Assembly: GCF_001083785.1 (NCBI RefSeq)
Contig: NZ_LAVL01000004.1
Coordinates: 96,835 to 160,834 of the forward strand
Reading direction: 5' to 3'
Length of the DNA stretch: 64,000 nucleotides
From: Nonomuraea sp. SBT364
GTDB taxonomy: Bacteria; Actinomycetota; Actinomycetes; Streptosporangiales; Streptosporangiaceae
Shown here in pieces: positions 1 to 8,326 of this stretch. The number at the start of each line of letters is the position of its first letter. Within the stretch, counting starts at the first letter, position 1. The position numbers and the translations under genes are program-made. The notes under the pieces are model-generated. The model saw nothing but the letters and a program-made list of their open reading frames with translations. It had not been told where the DNA came from and made no database searches.

Positions 1-944
1 AAGGCCGTCTTGCCCGTTCCGGGTCCGCCGCCCACGACCACGATCGGCACCACGCCCACATCCCGGTGCAGCAGCCGTGCCGTGGCCTCGGAAACCATCT
101 CGGACCGTCCCACGTAGGTCCCCACGCCGAGCGGCAACTGGCATGCCGCGACCCACGACGGAGAGGAACCGTCGCCGTCCGGCTCACCGTCCGACAACGG
201 CTCCCCACTGAGCACCTGCCGGTGAAGCCGCTGGAGACTCTCACCCGGTTCGATGCCGAGCTCATCGTGCAGCACCCGGCGCAGCCGCCGGAACGCGTCC
301 AGGGCCTCCGCGTGCCGGCCGCTTCGATGCAGTGCCGTCATCAGCCAGCCCCACAGGCGCTCGTGCAGCGGGTGTTCCGCGGTGAGCGCGCGCAACTCCG
401 CCAGCATCTGCCGATGCCGTCCGAGGGACAGTTCGGCGTCGATGCGACGTTCCACCGCGCTGAGCCGCTCCTCACCGAGGCTCTGCGCGGCCAAGCTCCG
501 CAACCTCTCCGAAGGCACGTTCGCCAGGGCCGGACCTCGCCACAGGGCCAGGGCCTGGCGCAGCAGCGCTGCCTGAGTGGCCGGGCCGCTGCGCGTGAGC
601 GACTCCGCCCGGACGACCAGATCACGGAAGCGGTGCAGGTCCAGGGCGAACCCGGGCACCTCGATCGAATAGCCGTCGCGCCGGGTGACGATCAGATCGG
701 ACACCTGGAGAGACGTGCGCAGCCGGGCCACATAGGTCTGCACCGTGCCACGTGCGTTGGCAGGCGGCGCACCGCTCCAGATGTAGTCGAACAGCTCCTC
801 CATGGATACCGGGTAATTGGCCTTCAACAGGAGCGCGGCGAGCAGGATACGGTGCTTTCCCGCGGGTATCGGAACCTCCTTGCCCGCGAGCGTGACCTCC
901 AGCGGTCCCAAAATGCGAAAGGTCACCTGGCCCTTCTCCGGCAC
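1..944 (-). CDS. AfsR/SARP-type transcriptional regulator, C-terminus off the window
   Basis: The visible 314 residues start with an OmpR-like winged-helix domain (about 1-95), followed by a bacterial transcriptional activation domain (BTAD, about 98-245). The ATPase part then begins with a Walker A motif GGPGTGKT at about 303-310, where the gene leaves the window. This is the order seen in AfsR-type SARP regulators, which usually activate secondary-metabolite or developmental genes; an NB-ARC and TPR region would be expected next. The GTG start at 944 is preceded at good spacing by AGGAGA. No biosynthetic cluster is visible in this window, so the target must lie to the left or elsewhere. Confidence 0.9.
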   Translation of the reverse strand, partial: MPEKGQVTFRILGPLEVTLAGKEVPIPAGKHRILLAALLLKANYPVSMEELFDYIWSGAPPANARGTVQTYVARLRTSLQVSDLIVTRRDGYSIEVPGFALDLHRFRDLVVRAESLTRSGPATQAALLRQALALWRGPALANVPSERLRSLAAQSLGEERLSAVERRIDAELSLGRHRQMLAELRALTAEHPLHERLWGWLMTALHRSGRHAEALDAFRRLRRVLHDELGIEPGESLQRLHRQVLSGEPLSDGEPDGDGSSPSWVAACQLPLGVGTYVGRSEMVSEATARLLHRDVGVVPIVVVGGGPGTGKTA

Positions 945-1182
945 GGATTCTCCTACAGCGTGGGTTCCGCGATTCTTGCGCGGATTCTATTGACGCATAG
1001 GACGCTAGCCACTGTTCTCCGCAGGTGACCTTGATCGATCGCGAATGGCTAGAAAAAGAGGCAAGAATGGCGTGAACGGCACGGATATGGGACGAGCCGC
1101 AGACAGGGACTGCTGTGGCTGTCCCGGCATCGTCGCGCACGGCACCGACCAAAAGATCTTACTGTGGTATTAGGATGCGACC

Positions 1183-1437
1183 ATGGCCGCCAAAGACACC
1201 GTGAGCGTCACTCTGGATCACGAGCTGGTCGAGTACGCCAAGACCCAGACCGGCTCCCTGTCCGCCTACGTCAACGAGGCCCTGGCCGCCAAGGTCCGCG
1301 AGGATCGCCGCCGCCGGGCGATCCTGCAGGCCCACCGCGACCGCGCGCACGCCAGCGCCGATCATCCGCTCGTGGAGCGCAGGATGGCCCACGTCGCCCA
1401 GCAGCTCGCCGCCCTCGCCGCAGAAGGGGCAAAGTGA
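1183..1437 (+). CDS. CopG/RHH-like antitoxin
   Basis: This 84-residue protein starts with a short beta-like segment (DTVSVTLDHELVEYAK) followed by helices, as in ribbon-helix-helix antitoxins, and has a charged, Arg-rich middle. Its stop overlaps the GTG start of the downstream PIN-domain gene (GTGA), the usual arrangement of a type II antitoxin and toxin. The antitoxin is expected to neutralise the PIN nuclease by binding it and to repress its own promoter. The family call rests on size, N-terminal pattern and partner; I cannot assign a VapB subfamily. Confidence 0.75.
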   Translation: MAAKDTVSVTLDHELVEYAKTQTGSLSAYVNEALAAKVREDRRRRAILQAHRDRAHASADHPLVERRMAHVAQQLAALAAEGAK

Positions 1438-1853
1438 CCCTGCCACCTCTCATCCTCGACACCGGCGTCCTGGTGGAGCTGGCGCGCGGCGACCTCAACC
1501 TCATGGAGATGGTCGCCCGCTGGGACGAGCAGGGCCAGCCGATGGTCATGTCCGTCGTCGCCATCGCCGCCGCCGCGCGGGATTCCGGCTCCAAGGACTC
1601 CACGGACCTTCTGCTCGGCATCGCCACCATGGACCGGATCACGGTGGCGGGGCTCCGCGAACCCGAGCACGGCATCACCCTGGCGTCCGTACTCAGCCGG
1701 ACCGACCTCGACTGGGGCGACGCCCACATCGCCGCGCTGGCCGACACCTCCGTCTGCCCGATCCTCACCCTCGACGGCTCACACTGGACCGCCGCCGTCC
1801 GGGCGTTCGAGGAGCCGCTGCACGTCATCGAGATCTCCGACCCCCCCGAGTGA
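1434..1853 (+). CDS. PIN-domain ribonuclease toxin (VapC-like)
   Basis: This 139-residue protein is read from the GTG at 1434, which overlaps the antitoxin stop by four bases and implies translational coupling. PIN acidic residues can be placed: Asp in ILDTGVLVELA near residue 9 with the following Glu, Asp residues in DWGDAHIAAL, and Asp in LTLDGSHW near the C-terminus. PIN toxins cleave RNA, often tRNA or mRNA, with Mg2+ held by these acids. An upstream reading-frame extension across the antitoxin is an artefact of overlapping frames. The pair is probably a complete VapBC-like module. Confidence 0.8.
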   Translation: MTLPPLILDTGVLVELARGDLNLMEMVARWDEQGQPMVMSVVAIAAAARDSGSKDSTDLLLGIATMDRITVAGLREPEHGITLASVLSRTDLDWGDAHIAALADTSVCPILTLDGSHWTAAVRAFEEPLHVIEISDPPE

Positions 1854-1892
1854 ACGCCTGGCGGCGTGGAGATCGGCTCGCCCGGCGCCCTC

Positions 1893-2720
1893 CTACGCGG
1901 CCACTCCGGCCAGTAGCTCGTCGGTGAGGCGGGACAGCCGTCCGGCGTCCCTGGAGGAGAAGAGCTTGCCGCGCACATTCAGCTCGGTGAACAGGTTGAA
2001 CGCGGTCAGGGGCGGCGTCGGCGGATCATCGAGCACCCGCAGGAGCGGCGGGACCACGTCGGTCGCGGGTTTCGCCCTCAAGCGCTGCTGCCGGAGATGG
2101 GCGGCGGTCTGCGGGTCGAACTCACCCGCGTAACTGGTCGCCGTGGTGCTGGGATGGAAGAGGACGTACCGCACCGGCCCGTCGCCGTGCCGTTCGGCGA
2201 AGCTCACGCCGAGCAGATCGTTCAGGCGCCCGGTCATGAACATCGCGTGCACCAGGTCGTACCGGCGGGCGCTCTGCAGATCGTCCCAGGAGATCGGCGT
2301 GTCATGGCCGGGACCGGCGACATTGACGATCACCGGCCGCTCCGCCTTCTCCAGCTGGCCGAGCAGCCCGTAGCTGAACAGCAGGCGGCTCAGGTAGAAC
2401 AGGGCGAAGTTGTCCTCGAACCCCTCGGCGGTCACCGACCGCCTGGACCGCATGAACCGTGCGCACAGCACCACGCCGTCGATGACCGGAAACGCCTCGG
2501 CGAGCCTGCCCATGGTGTGGCGGGTGCTGGAGACCAGGCTGAGGTCGGCCTTGACGAACTCCGCACTCCCCGGCGCCGAGGCGGCCTCGGCCACGAGACG
2601 CTCGCCCTTCGCCGGATCGGTCCCGATCACCACGGCCCTGTCGCCTCGTGAGAACAGCGTGCGGGCCAGCGCCGCACCGATGCCGTCGGTGCCGCCGGTG
2701 ATCACATACGTCTTCATCAT
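1893..2720 (-). CDS. SDR-family protein with altered catalytic residues
   Basis: The 275 residues contain the Rossmann dinucleotide-binding signature TGGTDGIG at 8-15, typical of short-chain dehydrogenases. The usual active-site Tyr-x-x-x-Lys is not seen: the segment that aligns with YxxSKxxN reads FMTGRLND at 161-168, so Tyr is Phe and Lys is Arg. The NAG motif is also replaced (VVLCARF near 83-89). It may bind NAD(P) without classical SDR catalysis, or use other residues. The start at 2720 has GGAGG about eight bases upstream; a second ATG follows immediately. It is read away from the membrane-protein gene at 2911. Confidence 0.8.
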   Translation of the reverse strand: MMKTYVITGGTDGIGAALARTLFSRGDRAVVIGTDPAKGERLVAEAASAPGSAEFVKADLSLVSSTRHTMGRLAEAFPVIDGVVLCARFMRSRRSVTAEGFEDNFALFYLSRLLFSYGLLGQLEKAERPVIVNVAGPGHDTPISWDDLQSARRYDLVHAMFMTGRLNDLLGVSFAERHGDGPVRYVLFHPSTTATSYAGEFDPQTAAHLRQQRLRAKPATDVVPPLLRVLDDPPTPPLTAFNLFTELNVRGKLFSSRDAGRLSRLTDELLAGVAA

Positions 2721-2910
2721 CCCAGCCCTCCAGGGCGTCGTGAGTCCATCAAACCATACTGGTAAGTCTAGTTAGGTAGTCATACGAGTCAAGCCGCATG
2801 GCAGGAATATGGCGGTGTTCGGCAGCGCAGCCGCTGGCCACGACGGTTCAGTACTGCCAGCCTCCTCTGAGCACGGCCAGCAGTGTTGATCAACGATTGA
2901 AGGCGATGAC

Positions 2911-4284
2911 GTGGCACAACCGCCCTACGGCCCGCCCCCGCGAGGAGCGTACCCACCGCCGAAGCGCCGGCGGCGCAGCGGACCGGTCGCCTGGATCATC
3001 GCCGCAGGGCTGGCGGGCGTCCTCGTCATCGCTCTCGTCATCGTCGCGGGCGTCCTGGTGAAGGGATACACCGCGCGGAAGCTCGTGGCTCCATCCGCCA
3101 CGAAGACGCAGGAGGCCAAGCCGGCCGACACCAAGCTGCGGACGGTTCCCCGCAAGGGCTACCGCGACCTTTCCGACGGGACAGCCGATCCCGCGCCGCT
3201 GGTGGAGAGAACAAGCCACGCGCCCGTGCGATACGGCGGCACGCCGGTGATCCCGGCCTGCGCGCTCCTGACGCTCGCCGACCTGACCAAGCACGAATTG
3301 CTCCTCAGCCCCAATCCGCTGGGAGCCTCCTATCGCCGGTCCGTTTTCGACGGCCAAGGACGGGGGGCCGTGGACAAAGGCAGTCAGCTCTTCTTCCCCG
3401 TCACGCCGCCCAACTCCTGCCGATACCTGATCGAGCCGAAAGGGCAGGTGGAGATCGAGGTATTCCAGGAGGCGTACACGACGCCCTCGGCGATGGTGCA
3501 CGAATTCAAAAGATTCAGCCCCCGCCCGGCCATCGGGGGAGTCTCGGTACGGCAAGGCAAGACCTACGGGACCGACGAGGCGACCGCCTATGGCAAATAC
3601 GGGCTACGGCTGGGCAGGACGGCGGTGCGGCTGACGACGATGCTGCCCCGCGGTGCCGATGTGGGCAGCATCGAACAGGCCGTGCTGGCCACGGTCGCGA
3701 GCAATCTGAGACGAGTGTCGCGCAGCCCCACGGGGACCCCTGCCGTGATCTACGACAGCCCGCTGCTCACGTCCGAGCCTGCCCCGCCCTGCGCCGCGCT
3801 CCGGGCCGAAGACATCCAGGCACACTTCGGCCGGCCGTCAGCGCCTTTCGCGGAGGAACTGTACGGGTCTGCGGTAGGCCGTACGGACTTCAGCAGCGGA
3901 ATGACGGGCATCGCCGACGATACGGAATACGCCTACACCTACACCGAATGCAAGAGGTTCACCGGCGCGGACGCGGGGGACCCGCACACGCTCACGATGG
4001 CCATCACCAGCTACACCGCCGATACGGCCGCCGATCACGCCATGACCATCGGCCGGCGAGTGGAGGCGGGAAAGCCGTTGAAGGCCGCCCTGGCCGCGGA
4101 CGCCTACTGCGTGACCAGGAGATACGCACGACCGGCAGGCGCACTGGTGATCCGGCAAGGCCGGTTCGTGGTGATCTTCTCCGTGACCGACCCCGGCCTG
4201 CCCTCGGCCGGCGTCGAGCCCGGCAAGCAGTGCGAAAGCATGCGAGACCTGGCCGAGCGGGCGGCGAGCCGGCTGAAGGGCTAG
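2911..4284 (+). CDS. membrane-anchored extracytoplasmic protein with a duplicated Cys-containing domain
   Basis: The 457-residue product begins with a Pro-rich, basic cytoplasmic tail, then one membrane helix (about 25-52), then a long outside region. Two halves look like a duplication: each begins with a Pro-Cys-x-Leu turn (PACALLTLADL near 116; PPCAALRAEDI near 291) and has a second Cys about 55 residues later (NSCRYLI, TECKRF). This resembles tandem DUF3558-like domains, known from actinobacterial surface proteins of unknown function, but that assignment is tentative. The GTG start follows AAGG at short range. Function is unknown; cell-envelope exposure is inferred. Confidence 0.75.
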   Translation: MAQPPYGPPPRGAYPPPKRRRRSGPVAWIIAAGLAGVLVIALVIVAGVLVKGYTARKLVAPSATKTQEAKPADTKLRTVPRKGYRDLSDGTADPAPLVERTSHAPVRYGGTPVIPACALLTLADLTKHELLLSPNPLGASYRRSVFDGQGRGAVDKGSQLFFPVTPPNSCRYLIEPKGQVEIEVFQEAYTTPSAMVHEFKRFSPRPAIGGVSVRQGKTYGTDEATAYGKYGLRLGRTAVRLTTMLPRGADVGSIEQAVLATVASNLRRVSRSPTGTPAVIYDSPLLTSEPAPPCAALRAEDIQAHFGRPSAPFAEELYGSAVGRTDFSSGMTGIADDTEYAYTYTECKRFTGADAGDPHTLTMAITSYTADTAADHAMTIGRRVEAGKPLKAALAADAYCVTRRYARPAGALVIRQGRFVVIFSVTDPGLPSAGVEPGKQCESMRDLAERAASRLKG

Positions 4285-4303
4285 AGGGTACCGCGCGGCA
4301 TGC

Positions 4304-4963
4304 TCACTCGACAGGCCGCGACCCGGCGACCGCGAACGCCCGCAGGAAAGTGTGGACCGCGGCGCGAGAGAGATCGCGCAGCTCGGCGATGGGGACGTGC
4401 CGAGTGCCGAGGCGCGCCCGTCTGTCCATCGGGCCGGTCAGCAGGGCGAAGAACTGCTCGGCGGCCAGGAGCGGATCGGGGGTGCGCAGGCGCCCGGCGA
4501 CGGTGAGGCGCGCGAGCCGATCGGCCAGGGCTTCGGCGATGCGGTCGGCCGCGCGGGTGTGGATGATGTCGAGAAGATCGGGGAACTGGTTGAGCTCGGC
4601 GGACAGCAGCCGGCGCAGCGCCCAAGATCGGTCGTCGCAGTAGCACTGGAGCAGGCGGAGGCCGACGCCTTCGAGGGTGGCGCGGAGGTCGTGACCACGA
4701 TCGGTCAGCCGGTCGACCGCGGTCAGATTGTCGGCCAGTGCCTGGTCGGCGGAGGCGGCGACGGCCTCACGAAGCAGGGTCTCCTTGTCGCCGAAGTGGC
4801 TGTACACGGTGGCCTTGGCCACTCCCGCCTCCGCCGCGATCACGTCCACGCCGGCCTGGGCGTATCCCGCGCGGGCGAAGACAGCGAACGCGGCGTCGAG
4901 GATCGCCTGCCGCTTGTCGATCCGGCCCCGGGCGGCGACGGCTGCACACATGGCCGCCAGCAT
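4304..4963 (-). CDS. TetR/AcrR-family transcriptional regulator
   Basis: This 219-residue protein has the TetR N-terminal DNA-binding domain at about 17-63: RQAILDAAFAVFARAGY leads into a helix-turn-helix ending in ATVYSHFGDKETLL. The C-terminal part is the variable ligand-binding and dimerisation region and gives no ligand. A long perfect inverted repeat lies 32 bp upstream of the start, so autorepression through it is plausible. The gene is in the same direction as the M23 peptidase upstream, so the palindrome could also affect transcription coming out of that gene. No obvious divergent target gene is present. Confidence 0.92.
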   Translation of the reverse strand: MLAAMCAAVAARGRIDKRQAILDAAFAVFARAGYAQAGVDVIAAEAGVAKATVYSHFGDKETLLREAVAASADQALADNLTAVDRLTDRGHDLRATLEGVGLRLLQCYCDDRSWALRRLLSAELNQFPDLLDIIHTRAADRIAEALADRLARLTVAGRLRTPDPLLAAEQFFALLTGPMDRRARLGTRHVPIAELRDLSRAAVHTFLRAFAVAGSRPVE

Positions 4964-4994
4964 ACGCGCCGGCCCGCCGTACCAGACTCACGAG

Positions 4995-5044
4995 TCCTGC
5001 CCTATACCAGACAGAACATCAATTCTGTCTGGTATAGGGCAGGA
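4995..5044. promoter_or_regulatory. long perfect palindrome: TetR operator and/or hairpin
   Basis: Two arms of 22 bases (4995-5016 and 5023-5044) are perfect reverse complements around a 6-base spacer. The inner part carries CCAGACAGAA and TTCTGTCTGG, similar in style to TetR-family operators, and the flanking TATA-like bases are AT-rich relative to their surroundings. It lies between the M23 stop and the TetR start, both on the minus strand. Autoregulation is the best reading. As RNA it would form a strong stem, so attenuation or termination is also possible, although no U-run follows. Confidence 0.75.
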
Positions 5045-5067
5045 GCGCCGCATCTGCTACGGAGGCG

Positions 5068-5925
5068 TCATGTGCAGTCGCGGATGTCGTTGCCGTTGTT
5101 GTCCTTGGCCTGGTCGTTGCCCCAGCGCGACAGGTAGTAGGCCGACACCCACTGGTTCTGCCACGGGTTGCCCGAGTCCAGATCGGTTTTCAGCCACCAG
5201 TGGTTGTAGTCGCCGCCGACCTGGACGAGAGGTCCCCAGACGCGGCAGTAGACATAGTTGGTCCCCCGCAGCAGGGTCCCGGTCCGGGCGCCGCCCGGCG
5301 TGGCGTGCCCGGGGGCGTCGGCGAAGGTGTCCACCCAGTAGCGGCCGGGCGTGCCCCCGCCGCAGTTGTTGCTGGTCTCGAAGTGCTGGTTGTACGACCA
5401 GGTCACGGGAATGGCGTGCCCGTTGACCGCCGCCTGCACGACGGCGCCGTTCAGCCGTTGTTCGAAGTGCAGGTGAGCGCCGGTCGTGGCGCTACCGGTG
5501 TTCCCGACGGCGCCGATCTGCTGGCCCTGGCTGACCGCGGCGCCGACGCCGACCGCCCGGCTCGCCAGATGAAGGTAGCGAGTCACCCAGCCGCCTCCGT
5601 GGTCGACGACGATGGTGTTGCCCGCGTCGGCGAAGAAGGTCGACGTCACCACGGTGCCGGCGGCGGAGGCCAGGGCGGGGGTGCCCCACGTCGCGCCGCT
5701 GACCGAGATCATGTCGACCATGAACTGGCTGGCGTGCCCGCTGTGGGTGGAGGTCGTCCATCGCTCACCGCAGGGCACGGGAAGCTGGAACGGCGGAGCG
5801 GCGAAGGTCGCGCCGTCGTCCGCCTGCTGGGCGTACGCGCCGGCCGGGGCGAGGAGAAGGGCGGCGGAGAGCGCCGCGAGGATCGTAACGAGGCGGGATA
5901 AGAGCTGACGGGTACGGGTTGTCAC
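5068..5925 (-). CDS. secreted M23-family metallopeptidase with C-terminal SH3-like region
   Basis: This 285-residue exported protein has a signal peptide (about 1-32, ending near AGAYAQQ). The M23 peptidase domain shows H64 and D71 in HASQFMVD, H119 in YLHL, and HLHFE with H151 and H153, the zinc ligands and catalytic His of LytM-type endopeptidases that cut peptide cross-links of peptidoglycan. The C-terminal 90 residues resemble an SH3-type wall-binding module (WWLKTDLDSG, WVSAYYLS). The GTG start at 5925 has GGAGG seven bases upstream; longer upstream readings run out of frame into the neighbouring gene. It follows the dead subtilase by 41 bp and is probably co-transcribed with it. Confidence 0.85.
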   Translation of the reverse strand: MTTRTRQLLSRLVTILAALSAALLLAPAGAYAQQADDGATFAAPPFQLPVPCGERWTTSTHSGHASQFMVDMISVSGATWGTPALASAAGTVVTSTFFADAGNTIVVDHGGGWVTRYLHLASRAVGVGAAVSQGQQIGAVGNTGSATTGAHLHFEQRLNGAVVQAAVNGHAIPVTWSYNQHFETSNNCGGGTPGRYWVDTFADAPGHATPGGARTGTLLRGTNYVYCRVWGPLVQVGGDYNHWWLKTDLDSGNPWQNQWVSAYYLSRWGNDQAKDNNGNDIRDCT

Positions 5926-5966
5926 GGTGGTTCCTCCGATGGGGGGTGAGGGACGTGCCGGAATCT

Positions 5967-6890
5967 TCAGGACCCTGGCGAACCTACGTACAGCATCAGA
6001 TCGGGGGCCCCGCGCGAAGGGTTGCGGATCAGGCCGGGTGTGGCGTTGTCCACCAGGGCTCGGTGGACTTGGGCGGGGGTCCAGGTCGGCTGTTCGGACA
6101 GGATGAGAGCGGCGGCTCCGGCTGCCAGGCCGGCCGAGTTGAGTGTGGGGGCGTATTCGTCGCTGCCGCCGCCGACGGCCATGGTGGAGAACCAGGCGAA
6201 GAGGTCGACGTTGGGTCCGGTGCGGGTGATGCTCGACTCGATGGTGTCTCCCCAGGTCCGCCCTACGGTGATGGCTTCGGGGAGGCGGGCGGGTGACACC
6301 TTGGTCGAGTCCCGGTCGCCGGTCGGGCCGACCGCACCGGAGTCGGTGACCAGCGTGACACCGCTGTCGATGAGGCGGAGCGCGGCCGCGTCCACGGCGG
6401 GATCCGCGTCGAGGGTGACGTTGAGGACGGCCACCGCTGGTTTGACGGCGTTCGCCCGCACCCAGTCCAGGCCCTGGACGAGGCGTTGCGGGGTGGTCGT
6501 GGGCGCGCACGCCATGATGCGCACCCCGACGATCCGCACCTCCTTGGCCACCCCGTGCCTGGTGCCGCCCACGGCGCTGGCCAGGCCGGTGCCCCAGTTG
6601 TCGTAGGAGGGGCAGGAGGAGTCGGTGAAGTCGGGGCCGTTGACGGCTCGGCCACCGAACGTGGTGTGCGTCGTGGCGATCCTGTCCCCCAGGACGTAGG
6701 CGTGCACGTCATGCGCGGTCGTCCGCCACGAGAACGATCCGGAAGGCTGAAGGTCGCGCTGGTCCAGGACATCCAACGCCCTGGGAGGGGCGGTCTGGGT
6801 ACCGGCGGAACGCGGCCCGGGAACGACCAGCCCGCTGCAGAGCAGCCCAATCAGGGCCTGCGCCCGGATGCGGCGTCGTGTCCTCATCAT
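5967..6890 (-). CDS. secreted subtilisin-like pseudoprotease (catalytic triad lost)
   Basis: This 307-residue protein has an N-terminal signal sequence and clear peptidase S8/proteinase K-like landmarks: LDQRDL, VHAYVL, TTFGGRA, GVAKEV, GLDWV and a C-terminal AAGAAALIL. The triad is gone. The Asp segment (V-I-D-T-G in active enzymes) reads VLGDRI, leaving Gly68; the His segment GHGTH reads NWGTG, leaving Trp99; the GTSMA Ser segment reads TLNSAGLAAG (239-248). The oxyanion Asn region is also changed. The gene is open and has a good ribosome site (AAGGAGA), so it looks like a maintained non-catalytic fold rather than debris. It precedes the M23 peptidase. Confidence 0.85.
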   Translation of the reverse strand: MMRTRRRIRAQALIGLLCSGLVVPGPRSAGTQTAPPRALDVLDQRDLQPSGSFSWRTTAHDVHAYVLGDRIATTHTTFGGRAVNGPDFTDSSCPSYDNWGTGLASAVGGTRHGVAKEVRIVGVRIMACAPTTTPQRLVQGLDWVRANAVKPAVAVLNVTLDADPAVDAAALRLIDSGVTLVTDSGAVGPTGDRDSTKVSPARLPEAITVGRTWGDTIESSITRTGPNVDLFAWFSTMAVGGGSDEYAPTLNSAGLAAGAAALILSEQPTWTPAQVHRALVDNATPGLIRNPSRGAPDLMLYVGSPGS

Positions 6891-7203
6891 GGTCTCCTTG
6901 TCACAGTGATCGTTTGAAGATCTGTCCAGGAGCGGAGGTGGAACGACTTGGTGGAAGGCCGCGGTGAGGCTCGCCCCGGCCCGGTCGACGTGTGCCGCGA
7001 GCTGATTCAGGGAGTTATGGCCGAAACAGGTGCCACCGGAGAAGGCAGGGCTGCCATGACACGGCGGCGTGGGTCTCCAGGGTTCGACACGCCCGAACGT
7101 TGGGCGATCGCGGCAATCGTATGCGGCGCCTCAGCTGGATGACAGCTCATCTTCTGCCATTAATCGACGCATGACTGCCAGTTCGAGGTGGTCGGGGGCG
7201 CCC
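6891..7203. other. non-coding stretch before the subtilase-like gene
   Basis: This 313-base stretch lies between the GntR gene stop and the subtilase-like gene start and should carry the promoter of the latter. A short open frame on the plus strand (about 6948-7142, 64 codons) gives no recognisable protein. I see no hairpin or repeat I would annotate. Confidence 0.4.
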
Positions 7204-7866
7204 CTATGTGTGGTCCAGGTGCTCCAGCAGGTCATCACGCAGGTCGACGACGTGTTCGCGGGCGGACTGCTCGGCCCGGCCGAGGTCCCCGGAAGCGAGC
7301 GCGTCGAAGAACTGACGGTGCGTCCGGTAGACCTGCGCGCCGGACTCGTAGAACTGCCGGTGCATGCGGAATGTCTGCAGGAGCGGTACGCGGAGACCCT
7401 CCCAGGTCCGCATGAGCAGGGGGCTCCCGGCCAGCCGGAAGATGGTCTCGTGGAACTCCATGTCGATGGTGACGAGAGCGGCCCAGTCGTCGTCCCTGGA
7501 GGCCTTGTCCATCTCGCGCAGGATGTCGTTCAGGGCGGCGAGGTGTCCGGGGTCACGATGGGCCAGGAGGAAGCGCACGGCCACCGGCTCCAGCGCCTGC
7601 CTGATCTCGATGACGTGGGCCGCGTCGGTCTTGGACAGCGTGGCGACGCGGGCGCCGCGGCGGGGAATGAGGTGAACGAGCCCTTCACCCTGCAACTGCC
7701 GGAGCGCGTCGCGGATGGGGCCGCGGCTGAGACCGAACTTCTCGGCCAGATCGCGTTCCGTCAGATGATCGCCGTCCCTGTAGCGGCCGGCCAGGATGTC
7801 CTCGCGCAGGCGGCCGGTCACCTCTCCGCCGAGTCCGGTGAAGGTGATCCGGGAGGTGTCACTCAC
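7204..7866 (-). CDS. GntR-family regulator, FadR-like (FCD domain)
   Basis: The 220-residue protein has an N-terminal winged helix (about 15-75; LTERDLAEKFGLSRGPIRDALRQL) and an all-helical FCD ligand-binding domain with the characteristic FHETIF and RTHRQFFDAL segments, which in the family hold a metal and a small carboxylate effector. The GTG at 7866 overlaps the stop of the upstream VOC gene by four bases, so the two are translationally coupled. Regulators of this kind usually control the adjacent catabolic operon; here that is the VOC gene and itself. Longer upstream readings are out-of-frame overlap with the VOC gene. Confidence 0.92.
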   Translation of the reverse strand: MSDTSRITFTGLGGEVTGRLREDILAGRYRDGDHLTERDLAEKFGLSRGPIRDALRQLQGEGLVHLIPRRGARVATLSKTDAAHVIEIRQALEPVAVRFLLAHRDPGHLAALNDILREMDKASRDDDWAALVTIDMEFHETIFRLAGSPLLMRTWEGLRVPLLQTFRMHRQFYESGAQVYRTHRQFFDALASGDLGRAEQSAREHVVDLRDDLLEHLDHT

Positions 7867-8312
7867 GGCTCCTCCCCCGGTTCGCAGGCGAACTCGACCA
7901 GGCAGCCGTCCGGATCGCGGAAGTAGACGCTGGTGCGCCACTCGCGGGCGCACTCCTCCCTCGCCGGTCCGTGCACGATGGGCACATTCGCGGTGGTGAG
8001 CAGCTCGATCGCCTCCGCGACAGGTCGCGGGAACCGCAAGCAGAAGTCTGCCGCCCCGGCGCGGGGCGAGGCGGCTCGTGGCGCGGCGGGCGTCTCGGCC
8101 GGGTGAATGTTGATCTTCCAGGGGCCGAACAGCACCGACGGGTAGAGGGCCGAGCCGGCACGCCACTCCGCGAGCCGATGAGGCGTGCCCCCCAGGACGT
8201 CGGTGTAGAACGCCACGGTGCGCTCGACGTCTTGAGCAACCAGGACGATGTGATCGAGCTCGAGTTCGAGCCGGGGCGGAGTCGCTGCCGCCGCTTCGCT
8301 GTCTAGGGTCAC
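7863..8312 (-). CDS. VOC/glyoxalase-fold protein
   Basis: The 149 residues contain two beta-alpha-beta-beta-beta halves: LDHIVLVAQDVERTVAFY opens the first, and YFRDPDGCLVEFAC closes the second. Candidate metal ligands are His in LDHIVL and Glu in LVEFA. Members include glyoxalases, extradiol dioxygenases and resistance proteins, so the substrate is open. The GTG at 8312 is the only sensible start near the domain boundary. It is first in an operon with the FadR-like regulator, and a palindrome that could be the regulator's operator sits directly upstream. Confidence 0.85.
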   Translation of the reverse strand: MTLDSEAAAATPPRLELELDHIVLVAQDVERTVAFYTDVLGGTPHRLAEWRAGSALYPSVLFGPWKINIHPAETPAAPRAASPRAGAADFCLRFPRPVAEAIELLTTANVPIVHGPAREECAREWRTSVYFRDPDGCLVEFACEPGEEP

Positions 8313-8326
8313 AACGCCATGGTAAT

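Noticed and set aside
6948..7142. 64-codon plus-strand frame upstream of the subtilase-like gene
   Set aside because: Weak start, no motif, and it lies in the expected promoter region.
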